Below are positions 1 through 8,088 of a stretch of DNA of 64,000 nucleotides, piece by piece; within the stretch, counting starts at the first letter, position 1, and each line of letters starts with the position of its first letter. The position numbers and the translations under genes were made by a program. Under the pieces are notes generated by a model. That model was not told the DNA's origin. It made no database searches and saw nothing but the letters and a program-made list of their open reading frames with translations. The stretch covers positions 1,550,001 to 1,614,000 of the forward strand of contig NZ_CP035492.1 in assembly GCF_004135365.1 (NCBI RefSeq). The letters are read 5' to 3'. Source of the DNA: Paenibacillus protaetiae (lineage in GTDB: Bacteria; Bacillota; Bacilli; Paenibacillales; Paenibacillaceae).

Positions 1-556
1 GCACAACCGCAACGATCATCAAAATAACCGGAACCGGGATGCCAAGCAGCTTCCCTTGGCCCAGCCACAGGAATGACTCGCTGAATGTGCCGGGCGCGGT
101 CGAGCCGTCCGGCATCGGCATATTGTTATAGATGTTGTAGCCTTTCGTATATGTGCGGTGAATGCCTGCTACGATGTACATGACGGCCAGCGTCGCCAGC
201 ATATCCGGGATACGGATCCGCACGATCAGCAGCGCATTCAGGAGGCCTACCAATACGCCGATCAGCAGCGCAACCGGAATCACGACATAGATCGGCAGCT
301 CGTACCAAACCATAAATGCAGCCGTTACAACGGTAGTCAGCGACACGGTCGAGCCAACGGACAAGTCAAAGCCGTCAACCGCAAGCGAAATCGTAACGCC
401 AATCGCCACAAACGTCACAATCGAGATGGAACGGAGAATATCCGTCAAATTGCTGTACGTAAAAAAGTATTCGTTCATCAAAGAGAAGAACAAAATAACA
501 ACGCCAATCACGATCAGAGAGCCGTATTTAAACACAAAATTTGTCGTTTTATTCAT
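1..556 (-). CDS. Sugar ABC transporter permease, RbsC-type (3' end outside window)
   Basis: Membrane permease of a ribose/galactose-class sugar importer. The reading frame is open from an ATG at 556 to the window edge, giving about 185 residues with no stop, so the C-terminal part is missing. Successive hydrophobic helices and the conserved segment DGFDLSVGS (about residues 67-75), typical of the RbsC/BPD_transp_2 family, are visible. The start overlaps the end of the ATPase gene by 8 bases, which suggests translational coupling in the order binding protein, ATPase, permease. The sugar cannot be told from sequence. Family call is firm; substrate is unknown. Confidence 0.85.
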   Translation of the reverse strand, partial: MNKTTNFVFKYGSLIVIGVVILFFSLMNEYFFTYSNLTDILRSISIVTFVAIGVTISLAVDGFDLSVGSTVSLTTVVTAAFMVWYELPIYVVIPVALLIGVLVGLLNALLIVRIRIPDMLATLAVMYIVAGIHRTYTKGYNIYNNMPMPDGSTAPGTFSESFLWLGQGKLLGIPVPVILMIVAVV

Positions 557-2057
557 GTTGTTCTCCTTTTCCGCCGCTCGCATGCAAAAGCAGTTCCTCT
601 TGCGTTGCCGCGCCGTGCTTGAATTCCGCAACAAGCGAACCGTCGCACATCACATAGATGCGGTCTGCAATGCCAAGCGCCTCGGCAAATTCGCATGTAA
701 AATAAACAATCGTTTTCCCTTGTTCGGCAAGCGATCCGATAATCCGGAAAATATCGCTTTTCGCGCCGATATCGACGCCTTTTGTCGGTTCATCAAACAG
801 ATAGACATGGGCATCGGTAGGCAGCCATTTGCCAATCGACACTTTCTGCTGGTTGCCGCCGGACAAATGCCCGGTAAGCTCGCCGGCGGAAGACGTCTTA
901 ATGCCCAGCCGGCTTATAATATCGGCAGCGTTTTGTTTCTCCTTCGGTTTCGAGACGACACCCAGCTTCGATATCAGCTGCAAAATCGGCAGGCTTAAGT
1001 TTTGCTGTACCGATTCCTCTACAAAAATGCCCTGCTTGCGGCGCTCTTCCGGCACAAGAACAATGCCGCCTTCAATAGCGTCAGCCGGATCGCCGGGCTT
1101 CAGCAGCTGGCCGTTCACCTTCACTGTCCCGCTGTCCGCCTTGTCCGCTCCAAACAGCAGACGGGACAGCTCCGTTTTGCCGGCGCCTACAAGCCCGACC
1201 ACTGCGACGATTTCGCCGCTTTTGGCTTCAAAGCTGACATTCCGCACCTGCTTGCCCCATGTTAGCCCGGATACTTCAAGCCGAGTTTCGCCAATCGGGA
1301 CATCCAGCTTTGGATACTCTTCTGAAAATACTTTGCCGAGCATCGCGCGGACCACTTCTTCCGCGTTCAGCTCCGGCGCCGGCTTTGTCCATACCCGTTC
1401 GCCGTCGCGCATAACCGTTACCGTATCGCACAGCTGGAACACTTCCGGCAGCCGGTGCGAAATAAATACAATGCCGATGCCTTCAGCCCGGAGCTGCCGG
1501 ATGACGCCAAACAGCTTCTCGGCTTCTTCAAGGCTGAGAGGCGCTGTCGGCTCGTCGAAAATAACGTATTTGGCTTCTTCGGTCAGCAGCCGTGCAATCA
1601 ATACAAGCTGCTTTTCCGCCAGTGTCAGCTCTCCGGCTTTTTTCTTGACCGGAATATCGGCGCCAAGCCGGTTAAGCGTAGCTTTCGCCTGCTCCTCCAA
1701 TTTGCCCCAGTTCAGCAGCCAGCTGCTTTTTCGGGATGAGATGCTATCCAGCATAACATTTTCCGCAACGCTCAAATAAGGCACAAGCGCCGTATCAACT
1801 TCTTGATAGACGCAGTGAATGCCTAGCTGCTTCGCATCCGCCGGGGAAGCGATGGATACCGTCTGCCCGTCGATTGAAATTTGGCCGCCGTCTTGCGTAT
1901 AAGCGCCGGACAAAATTTTCATAAGCGTGCTTTTGCCTGCTCCGTTAGCGCCCAGCAAAGCGTGCACTTCGCCGCTTCGTACGGTAAAGTCCACATCACG
2001 AAGGGCGGGCACGCCGGAGAAAGCTTTACGTATGCCGTTCATCACCAGTTGCTTCAT
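549..2057 (-). CDS. Sugar ABC transporter ATP-binding protein (tandem ATPase, RbsA/MglA type)
   Basis: Energises sugar import with the neighbouring permease. About 502 residues with two fused ATPase domains. Domain 1 has Walker A GANGAGKST near residue 31 and a degenerate signature (LTLAEKQ). Domain 2 has GLVGAGKTE and a canonical LSGGNQQKV signature with DEPTKGVD as Walker B. This asymmetry is usual for RbsA/MglA/XylG proteins. I chose the ATG at 2057 because AAGAGGTG lies about 11 bases upstream; an in-frame codon 33 bases further upstream lacks a good ribosome site. The gene overlaps the permease by 8 bases and follows the binding protein gene across a perfect stem-loop. Confidence 0.92.
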   Translation of the reverse strand: MKQLVMNGIRKAFSGVPALRDVDFTVRSGEVHALLGANGAGKSTLMKILSGAYTQDGGQISIDGQTVSIASPADAKQLGIHCVYQEVDTALVPYLSVAENVMLDSISSRKSSWLLNWGKLEEQAKATLNRLGADIPVKKKAGELTLAEKQLVLIARLLTEEAKYVIFDEPTAPLSLEEAEKLFGVIRQLRAEGIGIVFISHRLPEVFQLCDTVTVMRDGERVWTKPAPELNAEEVVRAMLGKVFSEEYPKLDVPIGETRLEVSGLTWGKQVRNVSFEAKSGEIVAVVGLVGAGKTELSRLLFGADKADSGTVKVNGQLLKPGDPADAIEGGIVLVPEERRKQGIFVEESVQQNLSLPILQLISKLGVVSKPKEKQNAADIISRLGIKTSSAGELTGHLSGGNQQKVSIGKWLPTDAHVYLFDEPTKGVDIGAKSDIFRIIGSLAEQGKTIVYFTCEFAEALGIADRIYVMCDGSLVAEFKHGAATQEELLLHASGGKGEQHE

Positions 2058-2092
2058 TATTGCATTCGCACCTCTTCCCTTGTAACGCATGA

Positions 2093-2121
2093 GGAAGCTT
2101 ATGCCTTGGGCATAAGCTTCC
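2093..2121 (-). promoter_or_regulatory. Perfect 12-bp stem-loop between binding-protein and ATPase genes
   Basis: GGAAGCTTATGC (2093-2104) and its exact complement (2110-2121) flank a 5-base loop. On the minus-strand transcript it follows the binding-protein stop codon and is not followed by a T run, so it is not a good intrinsic terminator. Known binding-protein operons such as malE-malF carry comparable intercistronic hairpins that protect the upstream message and lower expression of the membrane subunits. That role is an inference here. Confidence 0.6.
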
Positions 2122-2138
2122 GTGTACGCAGTTAACGA

Positions 2139-3266
2139 TTAGTTTTGCGCTTCCAGCTCTTTCATCCAGTCTTCATAGTTTTGCGTGCTGCTGCCCCAAC
2201 CGTCCACATATTGAGCAAGTTCGGTTGTGTTAATTTTTTTATCCGTTGGCAGCTGATCGCGGCTTACGTATACCGATTCCAGCGTAATCGTCTTGTCGAC
2301 TTGTTCGCCCTTCAGCATTTTGTAAAGGGTGCGGACCTGAACGCGTCCGATATCTTTTGGATCCGTTGCAGCCGAAGCAATCCATGGGCTGTTTGGATCT
2401 TGAATCATTTGCAGGTCTTCGTCGCTCATGTCGATACCGTATACTTTAATGTCCGTGCGTCCCGCTTCTTGAATCGCGCGTGCAGCGCCTTTTGCAAACT
2501 CATCCCAAGCTGCCCATACTGCCGTAATTTGGCCCGGCTTCGGATATTTCGTCAGAATAGCTTTCATTTGCGCTTGTGTATCGACTTGCGGATTGTTGGC
2601 GTTGCCGAAAGCCGCAACTTCTTTAATATCCGGATATTTGGCTTGGAATGCCTTGTAAGAGATTTGCCGGCGTTCCATCGGCGCAAAGCCGGCTACCCAT
2701 ACTTTTACGATGTTGCCTTTGCCGCCGGTATCTTTCGCAAGCTGCTCGAGCGTCAGATCCGCCATCTTCTGGTCGTCCTGCTGCAGCATCGTTACGCCGT
2801 CCACATTCAAATCGGAGTCGAAGGAAATGACTTTGATCCCTTTGGCAACCGCTTTTTTAGCGCCGGCTTCCAAAGCCGAAGCTTGTCCATGGTCAAGCAA
2901 AATGCCGTCATAACCTTGGTTAATGGCTGCATCCAGGTTGGATGCCATTTTGACAAGGTCGTTGTCGGATGCGAAAACTTGTACTTTACCGCCGAACTTC
3001 TCAACTTGCTCTTTAACGCCTTCTACGTATTGAGCCGAGAACGTACCGGTATTGAACTGCATCACGAGCGCGACTTTTTTTCCTTTCAGAGAAGCCAGGT
3101 CGCTGTCGCCGGATGGAGCTGCGCTTGCCGCGTCTTGCGATGGCGCTGCGCTTTCAGCCGCTCCGCTGTTTGCATTATTCGTCGTATTTTTGTTGCCGCA
3201 TGCCGCAATGATAACCAGAACGGCTGCCAGCAGCAGGCTGAGTGAAATTTTTGAAATTTTTTTCAT
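2139..3266 (-). CDS. Sugar ABC transporter substrate-binding lipoprotein (RbsB-like)
   Basis: Extracytoplasmic sugar-binding protein, 375 residues. The N-terminus is a lipoprotein signal: basic MKKISK, a hydrophobic stretch and a lipobox ending IAAC with the lipidated cysteine near residue 23. A Ser/Ala/Asn-rich linker (about 25-58) precedes a two-lobe periplasmic-binding-protein fold (Peripla_BP_4 type), beginning KGKKVALVMQ. It is first in the operon, ahead of the ATPase and permease, with a sigma-A-like promoter about 50 bases upstream. The substrate is not evident; no regulator or sugar-catabolic gene is inside the window to guide a guess. Confidence 0.9.
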   Translation of the reverse strand: MKKISKISLSLLLAAVLVIIAACGNKNTTNNANSGAAESAAPSQDAASAAPSGDSDLASLKGKKVALVMQFNTGTFSAQYVEGVKEQVEKFGGKVQVFASDNDLVKMASNLDAAINQGYDGILLDHGQASALEAGAKKAVAKGIKVISFDSDLNVDGVTMLQQDDQKMADLTLEQLAKDTGGKGNIVKVWVAGFAPMERRQISYKAFQAKYPDIKEVAAFGNANNPQVDTQAQMKAILTKYPKPGQITAVWAAWDEFAKGAARAIQEAGRTDIKVYGIDMSDEDLQMIQDPNSPWIASAATDPKDIGRVQVRTLYKMLKGEQVDKTITLESVYVSRDQLPTDKKINTTELAQYVDGWGSSTQNYEDWMKELEAQN

Positions 3267-3315
3267 CTAGTCTGTTCCTCCCCTTATTCCTTTGCTATAT
3301 ATAGATTTAAAAAAT

Positions 3316-3343
3316 ATAATACCAGCTTTTCCAACCATGTCAA
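3316..3343 (-). promoter_or_regulatory. Sigma-A-type promoter of the sugar ABC operon
   Basis: On the minus strand TTGACA (3338-3343) is separated by 16 bases from TATTAT (3316-3321). It sits about 50 bases upstream of the binding-protein ATG, in an AT-rich stretch. I saw no convincing CcpA operator beside it. Confidence 0.65.
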
Positions 3344-3475
3344 TCGGAATTATGTAAGTTTATAAGGAAATTTGTGAATTTTTAAGAAATTTCGTCGAAT
3401 AAAGTCGAATGACAATATGTGCAATTATAAATATCATTCGGTTTTATTGCAATACCGATCCATGATTTCGAACGC

Positions 3476-3513
3476 AAAAAAGTGCCGTTCCCGCATAACA
3501 GGAACGGCACTTT
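3476..3513 (-). terminator. Intrinsic terminator of spoIVA
   Basis: A perfect 13-bp stem (3479-3491 with 3501-3513), 9-base loop and a run of six T on the minus strand, 21 bases past the spoIVA stop codon. Confidence 0.9.
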
Positions 3514-3534
3514 GTATCCGGAGATGCACGCCGG

Positions 3535-5013
3535 TTATAGAATGATGGCAATAAGGCCGCCGGAACCTTCGTTAATAATCCGGCCCAGCGTTTCTTGCAG
3601 CTTATACCGCGCATTGTCCGGCATTTGAGCGATTTTGCCTTGGATGCCTTCTCTGACGATGGAATGAAGCGAACGGCCGAAGATGTCGGAATCCCAAATT
3701 TTGATCGGGTCGTTCTCGAAATCCTGCATCAGATAACGAACGAGCTCTTCGCTTTGTTTCTCCGTGCCGATAATCGGAGCGAATTCCGATTCCACATCTA
3801 CCCGAATCATATGGATCGAAGGGGCTGTCGCCTTCAGCCTTACGCCAAAGCGCGAGCCATGACGGATAAGCTCCGGCTCATCCAGCGCCATCTCCGCAAG
3901 CGTAGGCGCTGCGATGCCGTAACCGGTTGTTTTCACCATTTCGAGCGCTTCGGCGAAGCGGTCGTATTCGCGTTTGGCATGGGCAAATTCCTGCATCAGC
4001 TGAAGAAGATGATCTTTGCCGCGAATCTCAACGCCTACAACCTCCATCAAGATGCGGTCATACAGCTCATCCGGCGCATACAGATCAATTTCCGCTACGC
4101 CTTGCCCCATGTTCATGCCGCTGAGGCCGGCTTTATAAATAAAATCATAATCCATAAATTGATTGACGACACGGTCGACATCGCGCAGACGGCGAATATC
4201 TTTGACCGTATCGCGAACGGAGTTCTCGTAGTTGCTCCGGAGCCAGTGATTTTCGTTCAGCACCATAACCCAGCTTGGCAGGTTTACGTTCACTTCGTGT
4301 ACCGGGAACTCGTAAAGCACTTCGCGAAGGACGGAGATCACTTCCTCCTCGCCCATCGTGGCTGCGCTTAACGACATCACCGGAATATCGTATTTCTCTT
4401 GAAGCTCGGAGCGGAGCCTTTGGGTTTCTTCGCTGCGCGGGCGTGTAGAGTTGATGACAAGGACAAACGGCTTGCCGACTTCCTTCAGCTCGCCCACTAC
4501 TCTTTCTTCCGCTTCGATGTAGGAGCTTCGCGGAATTTCCGCGATCGTGCCGTCCGTCGTGACGACAACGCCAAGCGTAGAATGCTCTTGAATCACTTTG
4601 CGTGTTCCAATCTCAGCCGCCTCCTGGAACGGAATCGGCTCTTCAAACCATGGCGTCGAAATCATGCGAGGGCCATTTTCGTCCTCGTAGCCTTTTGCCC
4701 CTTCAACCGCGTACCCTACGCAATCCACCAGGCGGACGTTCACGTCCAGCCCGTCGGTAACCCGCAGTTGTACAGCTTGATTGGGTACAAATTTCGGTTC
4801 GGTCGTCATTATCGTTTTGCCAGCGGCGCTTTGCGGGAGCTCATCCACGGCACGGACGCGGTCGGCTTCATTCGAAATATTCGGAAGCACCACCGTCTCC
4901 ATAAACCGTTTAATAAAGGTTGATTTGCCTGTCCGGACCGCTCCGACGACACCGAGGTAAATATCCCCGCCGGTACGTTCGGCTATGTCCTTGAAAATGT
5001 CCACTTTCTCCAC
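3535..5013 (-). CDS. spoIVA: Stage IV sporulation protein A, spore coat morphogenetic ATPase
   Basis: SpoIVA polymerises on the outer forespore membrane in the mother cell and forms the basal layer of the coat; ATP hydrolysis drives the polymerisation. The N-terminal half is a P-loop domain with Walker A GAVRTGKST near residue 22. I chose a GTG start at 5013 because GGGAGGGG lies 7 bases upstream and the product then starts VEKVDIFKD and is 492 residues, the length known for B. subtilis SpoIVA. The extreme C-terminus (GGLIAIIL) is hydrophobic, as needed for attachment through SpoVM. A sigma-E-like promoter lies about 100 bases upstream. Confidence 0.97.
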   Translation of the reverse strand: MEKVDIFKDIAERTGGDIYLGVVGAVRTGKSTFIKRFMETVVLPNISNEADRVRAVDELPQSAAGKTIMTTEPKFVPNQAVQLRVTDGLDVNVRLVDCVGYAVEGAKGYEDENGPRMISTPWFEEPIPFQEAAEIGTRKVIQEHSTLGVVVTTDGTIAEIPRSSYIEAEERVVGELKEVGKPFVLVINSTRPRSEETQRLRSELQEKYDIPVMSLSAATMGEEEVISVLREVLYEFPVHEVNVNLPSWVMVLNENHWLRSNYENSVRDTVKDIRRLRDVDRVVNQFMDYDFIYKAGLSGMNMGQGVAEIDLYAPDELYDRILMEVVGVEIRGKDHLLQLMQEFAHAKREYDRFAEALEMVKTTGYGIAAPTLAEMALDEPELIRHGSRFGVRLKATAPSIHMIRVDVESEFAPIIGTEKQSEELVRYLMQDFENDPIKIWDSDIFGRSLHSIVREGIQGKIAQMPDNARYKLQETLGRIINEGSGGLIAIIL

Positions 5014-5112
5014 TGAATATCCCCTCCCAATTGAAATTCCGGTTCGCCGCCTTCCACCGGACAAGAGGGCAGGCCAGCGACGCAACTCGTACATGCTTTT
5101 TGGACTAGTAAT

Positions 5113-5141
5113 AGCATATGTGCCGTCTCCCCTTTTATGAC
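5113..5141 (-). promoter_or_regulatory. Candidate sigma-E promoter of spoIVA
   Basis: Minus strand GTCATAA (5135-5141), 14-base spacer, CATATGCT (5113-5120). This resembles the sigma-E pattern (KMATATT, 13-15 bases, CATACAMT). SpoIVA is a known sigma-E target, which supports the reading. It implies a 5' leader of roughly 95 bases. Confidence 0.5.
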
Positions 5142-5249
5142 GATTCTTTCTACGAAATCTTTTTGGATTAGCCGGCTTCATTCCCTTCCAAGATTGAGTT
5201 ATATGAGCAAAATAGGCTGGATATGCCGAACAAATGGTGCAAAACGCAA

Positions 5250-5287
5250 CAAAAAAACTCTCTCGCTTAAACTAAAAGCGAGAGAGT
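5250..5287 (-). terminator. Intrinsic terminator of the yphF lipoprotein gene
   Basis: A 12-bp perfect stem (5257-5268 with 5276-5287) followed on the minus strand by a run of seven T, immediately after the lipoprotein gene. It separates that gene from spoIVA. Confidence 0.9.
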
Positions 5288-5300
5288 GATAGAAAGGCTG

Positions 5301-6041
5301 CTAGCCCGCCAAAGCGACAGGCTCGCCGTTTACATAGCGGTAGGGAACCGATTTGACCGGGACATAAAGCGTATTATCGACCAGAAGCGCACGCAAATCC
5401 GTTTCCGGCTGGAACGAGGTTAGCCCGCTTTTTTGGATCGCCTGCATCAAATCAAACGCATAGTCGACGTAGGCGTTACCGTTATCGTCTATCATCGTTT
5501 CGATTTTTTGCCCGGAGTAAACGCTGCGCAGCGTTTTTTCTTTGGTATTCATCTGTTTATAATTAATGCGGTAGAAACCGGGATATACCTGCTCCCCTTT
5601 CGGGACGAGGCCTTGATGTTTGTCCATATATTCGCGGATGGTTTGGTTCAAATCATTTATATATTGCACGGTTATCAAATCCATCAGTTTGACGCGCGGA
5701 GCGGTTTCCTCATCAATGACTATAAAATAATAATGGCCGCCGTTCTCAAATGCAGCGGGAGGGATTTCGCTTAAAAAGCCTTTTTGCTTTAGTTGGCTAA
5801 AATCAATGGCGAACTTCTCATAGCGCGGTGTCTCCATCGTACTGTTTTTGATCGGAAGCAGGCCTGTTTCTTTATAATAATCATCGATTGCCGCCTGTAC
5901 GTTGCGGACAGCGTCTCTTGGCGGTGCCTGATTTTCTTTCAGCTGATTATTCGGGTACATGCAGCCGCCCAGCGATAGAGCGGCAGCCGCCAGCAGCAAG
6001 AGAGGCAGCAGGCGGCGAATCGTCCTGTTATAACATGTCAT
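5301..6041 (-). CDS. yphF: Uncharacterised lipoprotein, YphF position
   Basis: Function unknown. About 246 residues with a basic N-terminus, a leucine/alanine-rich hydrophobic stretch and a lipobox ending LGGC, so a membrane-anchored lipoprotein outside the cytoplasm. The remainder is soluble, rich in charged residues and contains no motif I recognise. GGAGGG lies upstream; either the ATG at 6041 or the TTG at 6044 could initiate. The symbol is assigned mainly by position: in B. subtilis, yphF lies between yphE and spoIVA and also encodes a lipoprotein-like product. Here three extra genes separate it from yphE. Confidence 0.65.
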   Translation of the reverse strand: MTCYNRTIRRLLPLLLLAAAALSLGGCMYPNNQLKENQAPPRDAVRNVQAAIDDYYKETGLLPIKNSTMETPRYEKFAIDFSQLKQKGFLSEIPPAAFENGGHYYFIVIDEETAPRVKLMDLITVQYINDLNQTIREYMDKHQGLVPKGEQVYPGFYRINYKQMNTKEKTLRSVYSGQKIETMIDDNGNAYVDYAFDLMQAIQKSGLTSFQPETDLRALLVDNTLYVPVKSVPYRYVNGEPVALAG

Positions 6042-6098
6042 CAATTGGGCTTGTCCCTCCGTATCCATCTGACTGTCCATCATCGTTGTGCCGTCCGG

Positions 6099-6443
6099 TC
6101 ACCAAAGCGAGTCATCCTCCCGCGCCTGGGCAAGCTTCTTTAATACCGCAGCGCGCAGCGGATCCAGCGGCACATTCACAACCGCATTCCCTTGTACCCT
6201 CGCCTGACAGGATAACCGTTCGCAGCTATCCGCTCCGGCAGCAAGCTTATTACGTTCCTGCTCCCCCATCGGCAGCAATCGGCTTCCCGGCTCAACCGTT
6301 ACTTTACACATAAAACAGGCAGCTTTGCCTCCGCAACGGGTCCGAATCGGCACATGAGCACGCCTGGCCGCATCTAATAACGTTGTGCCGGGACGCACCT
6401 TCACCGTAATGCCGGCTGGCATAAACGTCACTTCACAGTTCAA
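6099..6443 (-). CDS. [2Fe-2S] ferredoxin, Cx5Cx2C type
   Basis: Small electron carrier of about 114 residues. The cluster ligands are visible as RCGGKAACFMC (C-x5-C-x2-C) and a distant cysteine in LSCQAR, on a beta-grasp fold beginning VTFMPAGITVKV. The preferred start is TTG at 6443 with GCAGGTGG just upstream; the frame also stays open further upstream inside the preceding gene. It overlaps the end of the nucleotidyltransferase-like gene by 11 bases, so the two are probably co-translated. The redox partner is unknown. The x5 spacing is that of adrenodoxin-like ferredoxins, unlike the second ferredoxin at 7079-7375. Confidence 0.85.
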   Translation of the reverse strand: MNCEVTFMPAGITVKVRPGTTLLDAARRAHVPIRTRCGGKAACFMCKVTVEPGSRLLPMGEQERNKLAAGADSCERLSCQARVQGNAVVNVPLDPLRAAVLKKLAQAREDDSLW

Positions 6444-7038
6444 GCCAGCCACCTGCTTCCCGCTTCTCCAGCCAGCTGCGGACGACTGCAACAGTCTGTT
6501 CCGCAAAGCCGTTGCGGCGTTCAATCGCCTTCATCACTGCCCGTTCAGCAGCATCATCGCCGATGGCTTCCACAATCGCTTGAACTCTGTCCATCCTGCC
6601 GCGAAGCGCATTAAACCACAGTTCATGCGCCAGAGGTACAACCGGCACAACGACATCATCCGCAAGTTTAACTTCAAGCGCGTGCGGATATAACAAATCA
6701 TGAACTTCCGTCTTATAGACGCAGCCGTGCGCCGTCACCGAAAAACCGCCAACCAGCTCTACTTCCACTTCATGAATGATGCAGCAGCCAAGCATGGAAC
6801 GGTACATGGCGGTTACGCTAAGCTCCGGCTCGCTTACTCGCGTTTCCCGGCTAAGCCGTTCATATAACAGCCCGAAATCATCGTCATCCGCATATAAATC
6901 AACATCATTTGGCGGCTGGGAAAGCCGGATTCCCCGCAGCGCCAGCCCGGCGCTGCCCCCGACCACCCAGCTGCGGTCCCGGCCTAATGCCCGGGCAGCA
7001 GCGGTCAGCGCCTGGGCTATATTCGTATTTGGCAGCAT
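6433..7038 (-). CDS. Nucleotidyltransferase-like protein between two ferredoxins
   Basis: 201 residues. Residues 27-31 read GGSAG and are followed by NDVDLYADDDD (about 44-54), matching the glycine-serine and acidic metal-binding motif of the DNA-polymerase-beta / MNT nucleotidyltransferase superfamily. The rest (KLADDVVVPVVPLAHELWFNAL) resembles the helical part of AbiEii/MNT-like proteins. Such enzymes transfer a nucleotide to protein, RNA or a small molecule; the target here is unknown. No antitoxin-like partner is adjacent, which argues against a simple toxin-antitoxin pair. GAAGGAAG lies about 10 bases before the ATG. Its place between two ferredoxin genes is unusual. Confidence 0.65.
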   Translation of the reverse strand: MLPNTNIAQALTAAARALGRDRSWVVGGSAGLALRGIRLSQPPNDVDLYADDDDFGLLYERLSRETRVSEPELSVTAMYRSMLGCCIIHEVEVELVGGFSVTAHGCVYKTEVHDLLYPHALEVKLADDVVVPVVPLAHELWFNALRGRMDRVQAIVEAIGDDAAERAVMKAIERRNGFAEQTVAVVRSWLEKREAGGWLEL

Positions 7039-7078
7039 TTACGTACACTTCCTTCAATCGTTGCAGCAGCCGGCATCG

Positions 7079-7375
7079 TTAAAAATAAGGTTTATTTACG
7101 GCTACAATCCGCTGAGCGCCTTGCTTTACAACCGCTTGGCAGGCAAGCCTGTAGCCCTGTTCGAATTCTTCCGGCTCCAGCCGGTCCCACTCTTCATCTG
7201 TTATGCCGTCCAAATATTCGTTCCCTTCCGAAACGAAACAGCGGCATTTGGCGCAAGTGCCTTTCTTACACATGTGGCCCCAATCCACTTTATACTTAAT
7301 CGCATGCTTCAGAATCGACAAGCCGGGTTCCGGCTCTACGACCGCGAACTTGGTTCTTCCTCTCAATTCAATCAT
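7079..7375 (-). CDS. [2Fe-2S] ferredoxin, plant type Cx4Cx2C
   Basis: 98 residues. The cluster ligands are CKKGTCAKC (C-x4-C-x2-C) plus a distal cysteine in YRLACQAV, the plant-type ferredoxin arrangement, followed by a short C-terminal strand. AAGGAG lies 9 bases before the ATG. It starts 21 bases after the end of the small yphE-like gene and precedes the nucleotidyltransferase-like gene by 40 bases, so all are probably one transcript. No reductase or oxygenase that would use it is inside the window. Confidence 0.88.
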   Translation of the reverse strand: MIELRGRTKFAVVEPEPGLSILKHAIKYKVDWGHMCKKGTCAKCRCFVSEGNEYLDGITDEEWDRLEPEEFEQGYRLACQAVVKQGAQRIVAVNKPYF

Positions 7376-7396
7376 GCTGTGATCTCCTTATGTACG

Positions 7397-7576
7397 CTAT
7401 AAAATAGAGAAAAAGCCGTAAATAAAGCCAAAAACAAGCATAACAAAAGCAATAAACGATAAAATACCCTTCATGATCCCTCTAGTTTTGACACGGGCAA
7501 ACGTAATTAAAAAGGCTGCAACGGCCATCAAGCCGATGCCGATAAAAGAAACCCACATCTTTGTCATTCCATCCAT
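7397..7576 (-). CDS. yphE: Small two-helix membrane protein, DUF2768 / YphE
   Basis: 59 residues, easily missed by length cut-offs. Two hydrophobic helices (about 8-26 and 37-57) are separated by the basic turn ARVKTRG, so it is an integral membrane protein with a small cytoplasmic loop. It starts MDGMTKMWV at an ATG with AGGAGA 11 bases upstream; an in-frame ATG three codons later is a weaker alternative. Position (downstream of gpsA, on the same strand, towards spoIVA) and size match B. subtilis YphE of family DUF2768. Function is unknown. Confidence 0.75.
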   Translation of the reverse strand: MDGMTKMWVSFIGIGLMAVAAFLITFARVKTRGIMKGILSFIAFVMLVFGFIYGFFSIL

Positions 7577-7645
7577 CGAGGCGATCTTCTCCTAATCTGT
7601 GAAATTCTCCTATTGGCAAGGATCACCTTATTATAGCATCGTTAC

Positions 7646-7678
7646 AAAAAAAGGACAAAAGCAGCAAAGAATCTGCTT
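7646..7678 (-). terminator. Possible terminator after spoVIF
   Basis: AAGCAG (minus strand) pairs with CTGCTT across 8 bases and is followed a few bases later by a run of seven T. The stem is short, so this is tentative. Confidence 0.35.
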
Positions 7679-7737
7679 ATATCCCTATCGGTCGACAGGA
7701 AGCAGCAGGCTTCTTTTCGCTTTTGCCCGTGTACTTC

Positions 7738-8016
7738 TTATTTTTTGACCATCATTTTGATCAGCGATTCCAAATGATTCAAACCAACGCCGCTGGCGGT
7801 AACCGCCTTGACAATATCGTTAGTTGTAGATTCCGAGACCGGCACCTTTGCCATTTCCGCTACTTGTTTAATCAGCTTCCGGAGCTCCGCTTCATTTTTG
7901 AGCGTATCAGCCGTAACGCTGCTAGCCAGTTTTTTGACCGCATTCTCGGAGATATTTTTTCCGGTTTTTTTGTTGATGGCGCCTAGCACATCTTTGGACA
8001 AATCTTTGTTAGCCAC
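7738..8016 (-). CDS. spoVIF: Stage VI sporulation protein F
   Basis: SpoVIF is a small late mother-cell protein needed for full spore coat assembly and resistance. About 92 residues: VANKDLSKDVLGAINKKTG, a segment typical of the family, then a mostly helical, Lys/Ala-rich body ending MVKK. I chose a GTG start at 8016 because AGGAGGGG lies 5 bases upstream; a longer frame to 8061 has no ribosome site. It follows gpsA by 72 bases on the same strand. Confidence 0.8.
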   Translation of the reverse strand: MANKDLSKDVLGAINKKTGKNISENAVKKLASSVTADTLKNEAELRKLIKQVAEMAKVPVSESTTNDIVKAVTASGVGLNHLESLIKMMVKK

Positions 8017-8088
8017 TGCTTCCCCTCCTAATGATGCGTAAATAAGTTCTCCCAGCATCATATGAGGGAAACGGGCGATAGGTGCAGG

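Noticed and set aside
2139-3245. Long open frame on the plus strand opposite the sugar-binding protein gene
   Set aside because: Shadow of a real gene; no family features or ribosome site.
3267-3470. CcpA operator before the sugar ABC operon
   Set aside because: No sequence close enough to the cre consensus.
6433-7038. Toxin-antitoxin reading of the nucleotidyltransferase-like gene
   Set aside because: No antitoxin-like partner is adjacent; the neighbours are ferredoxins.
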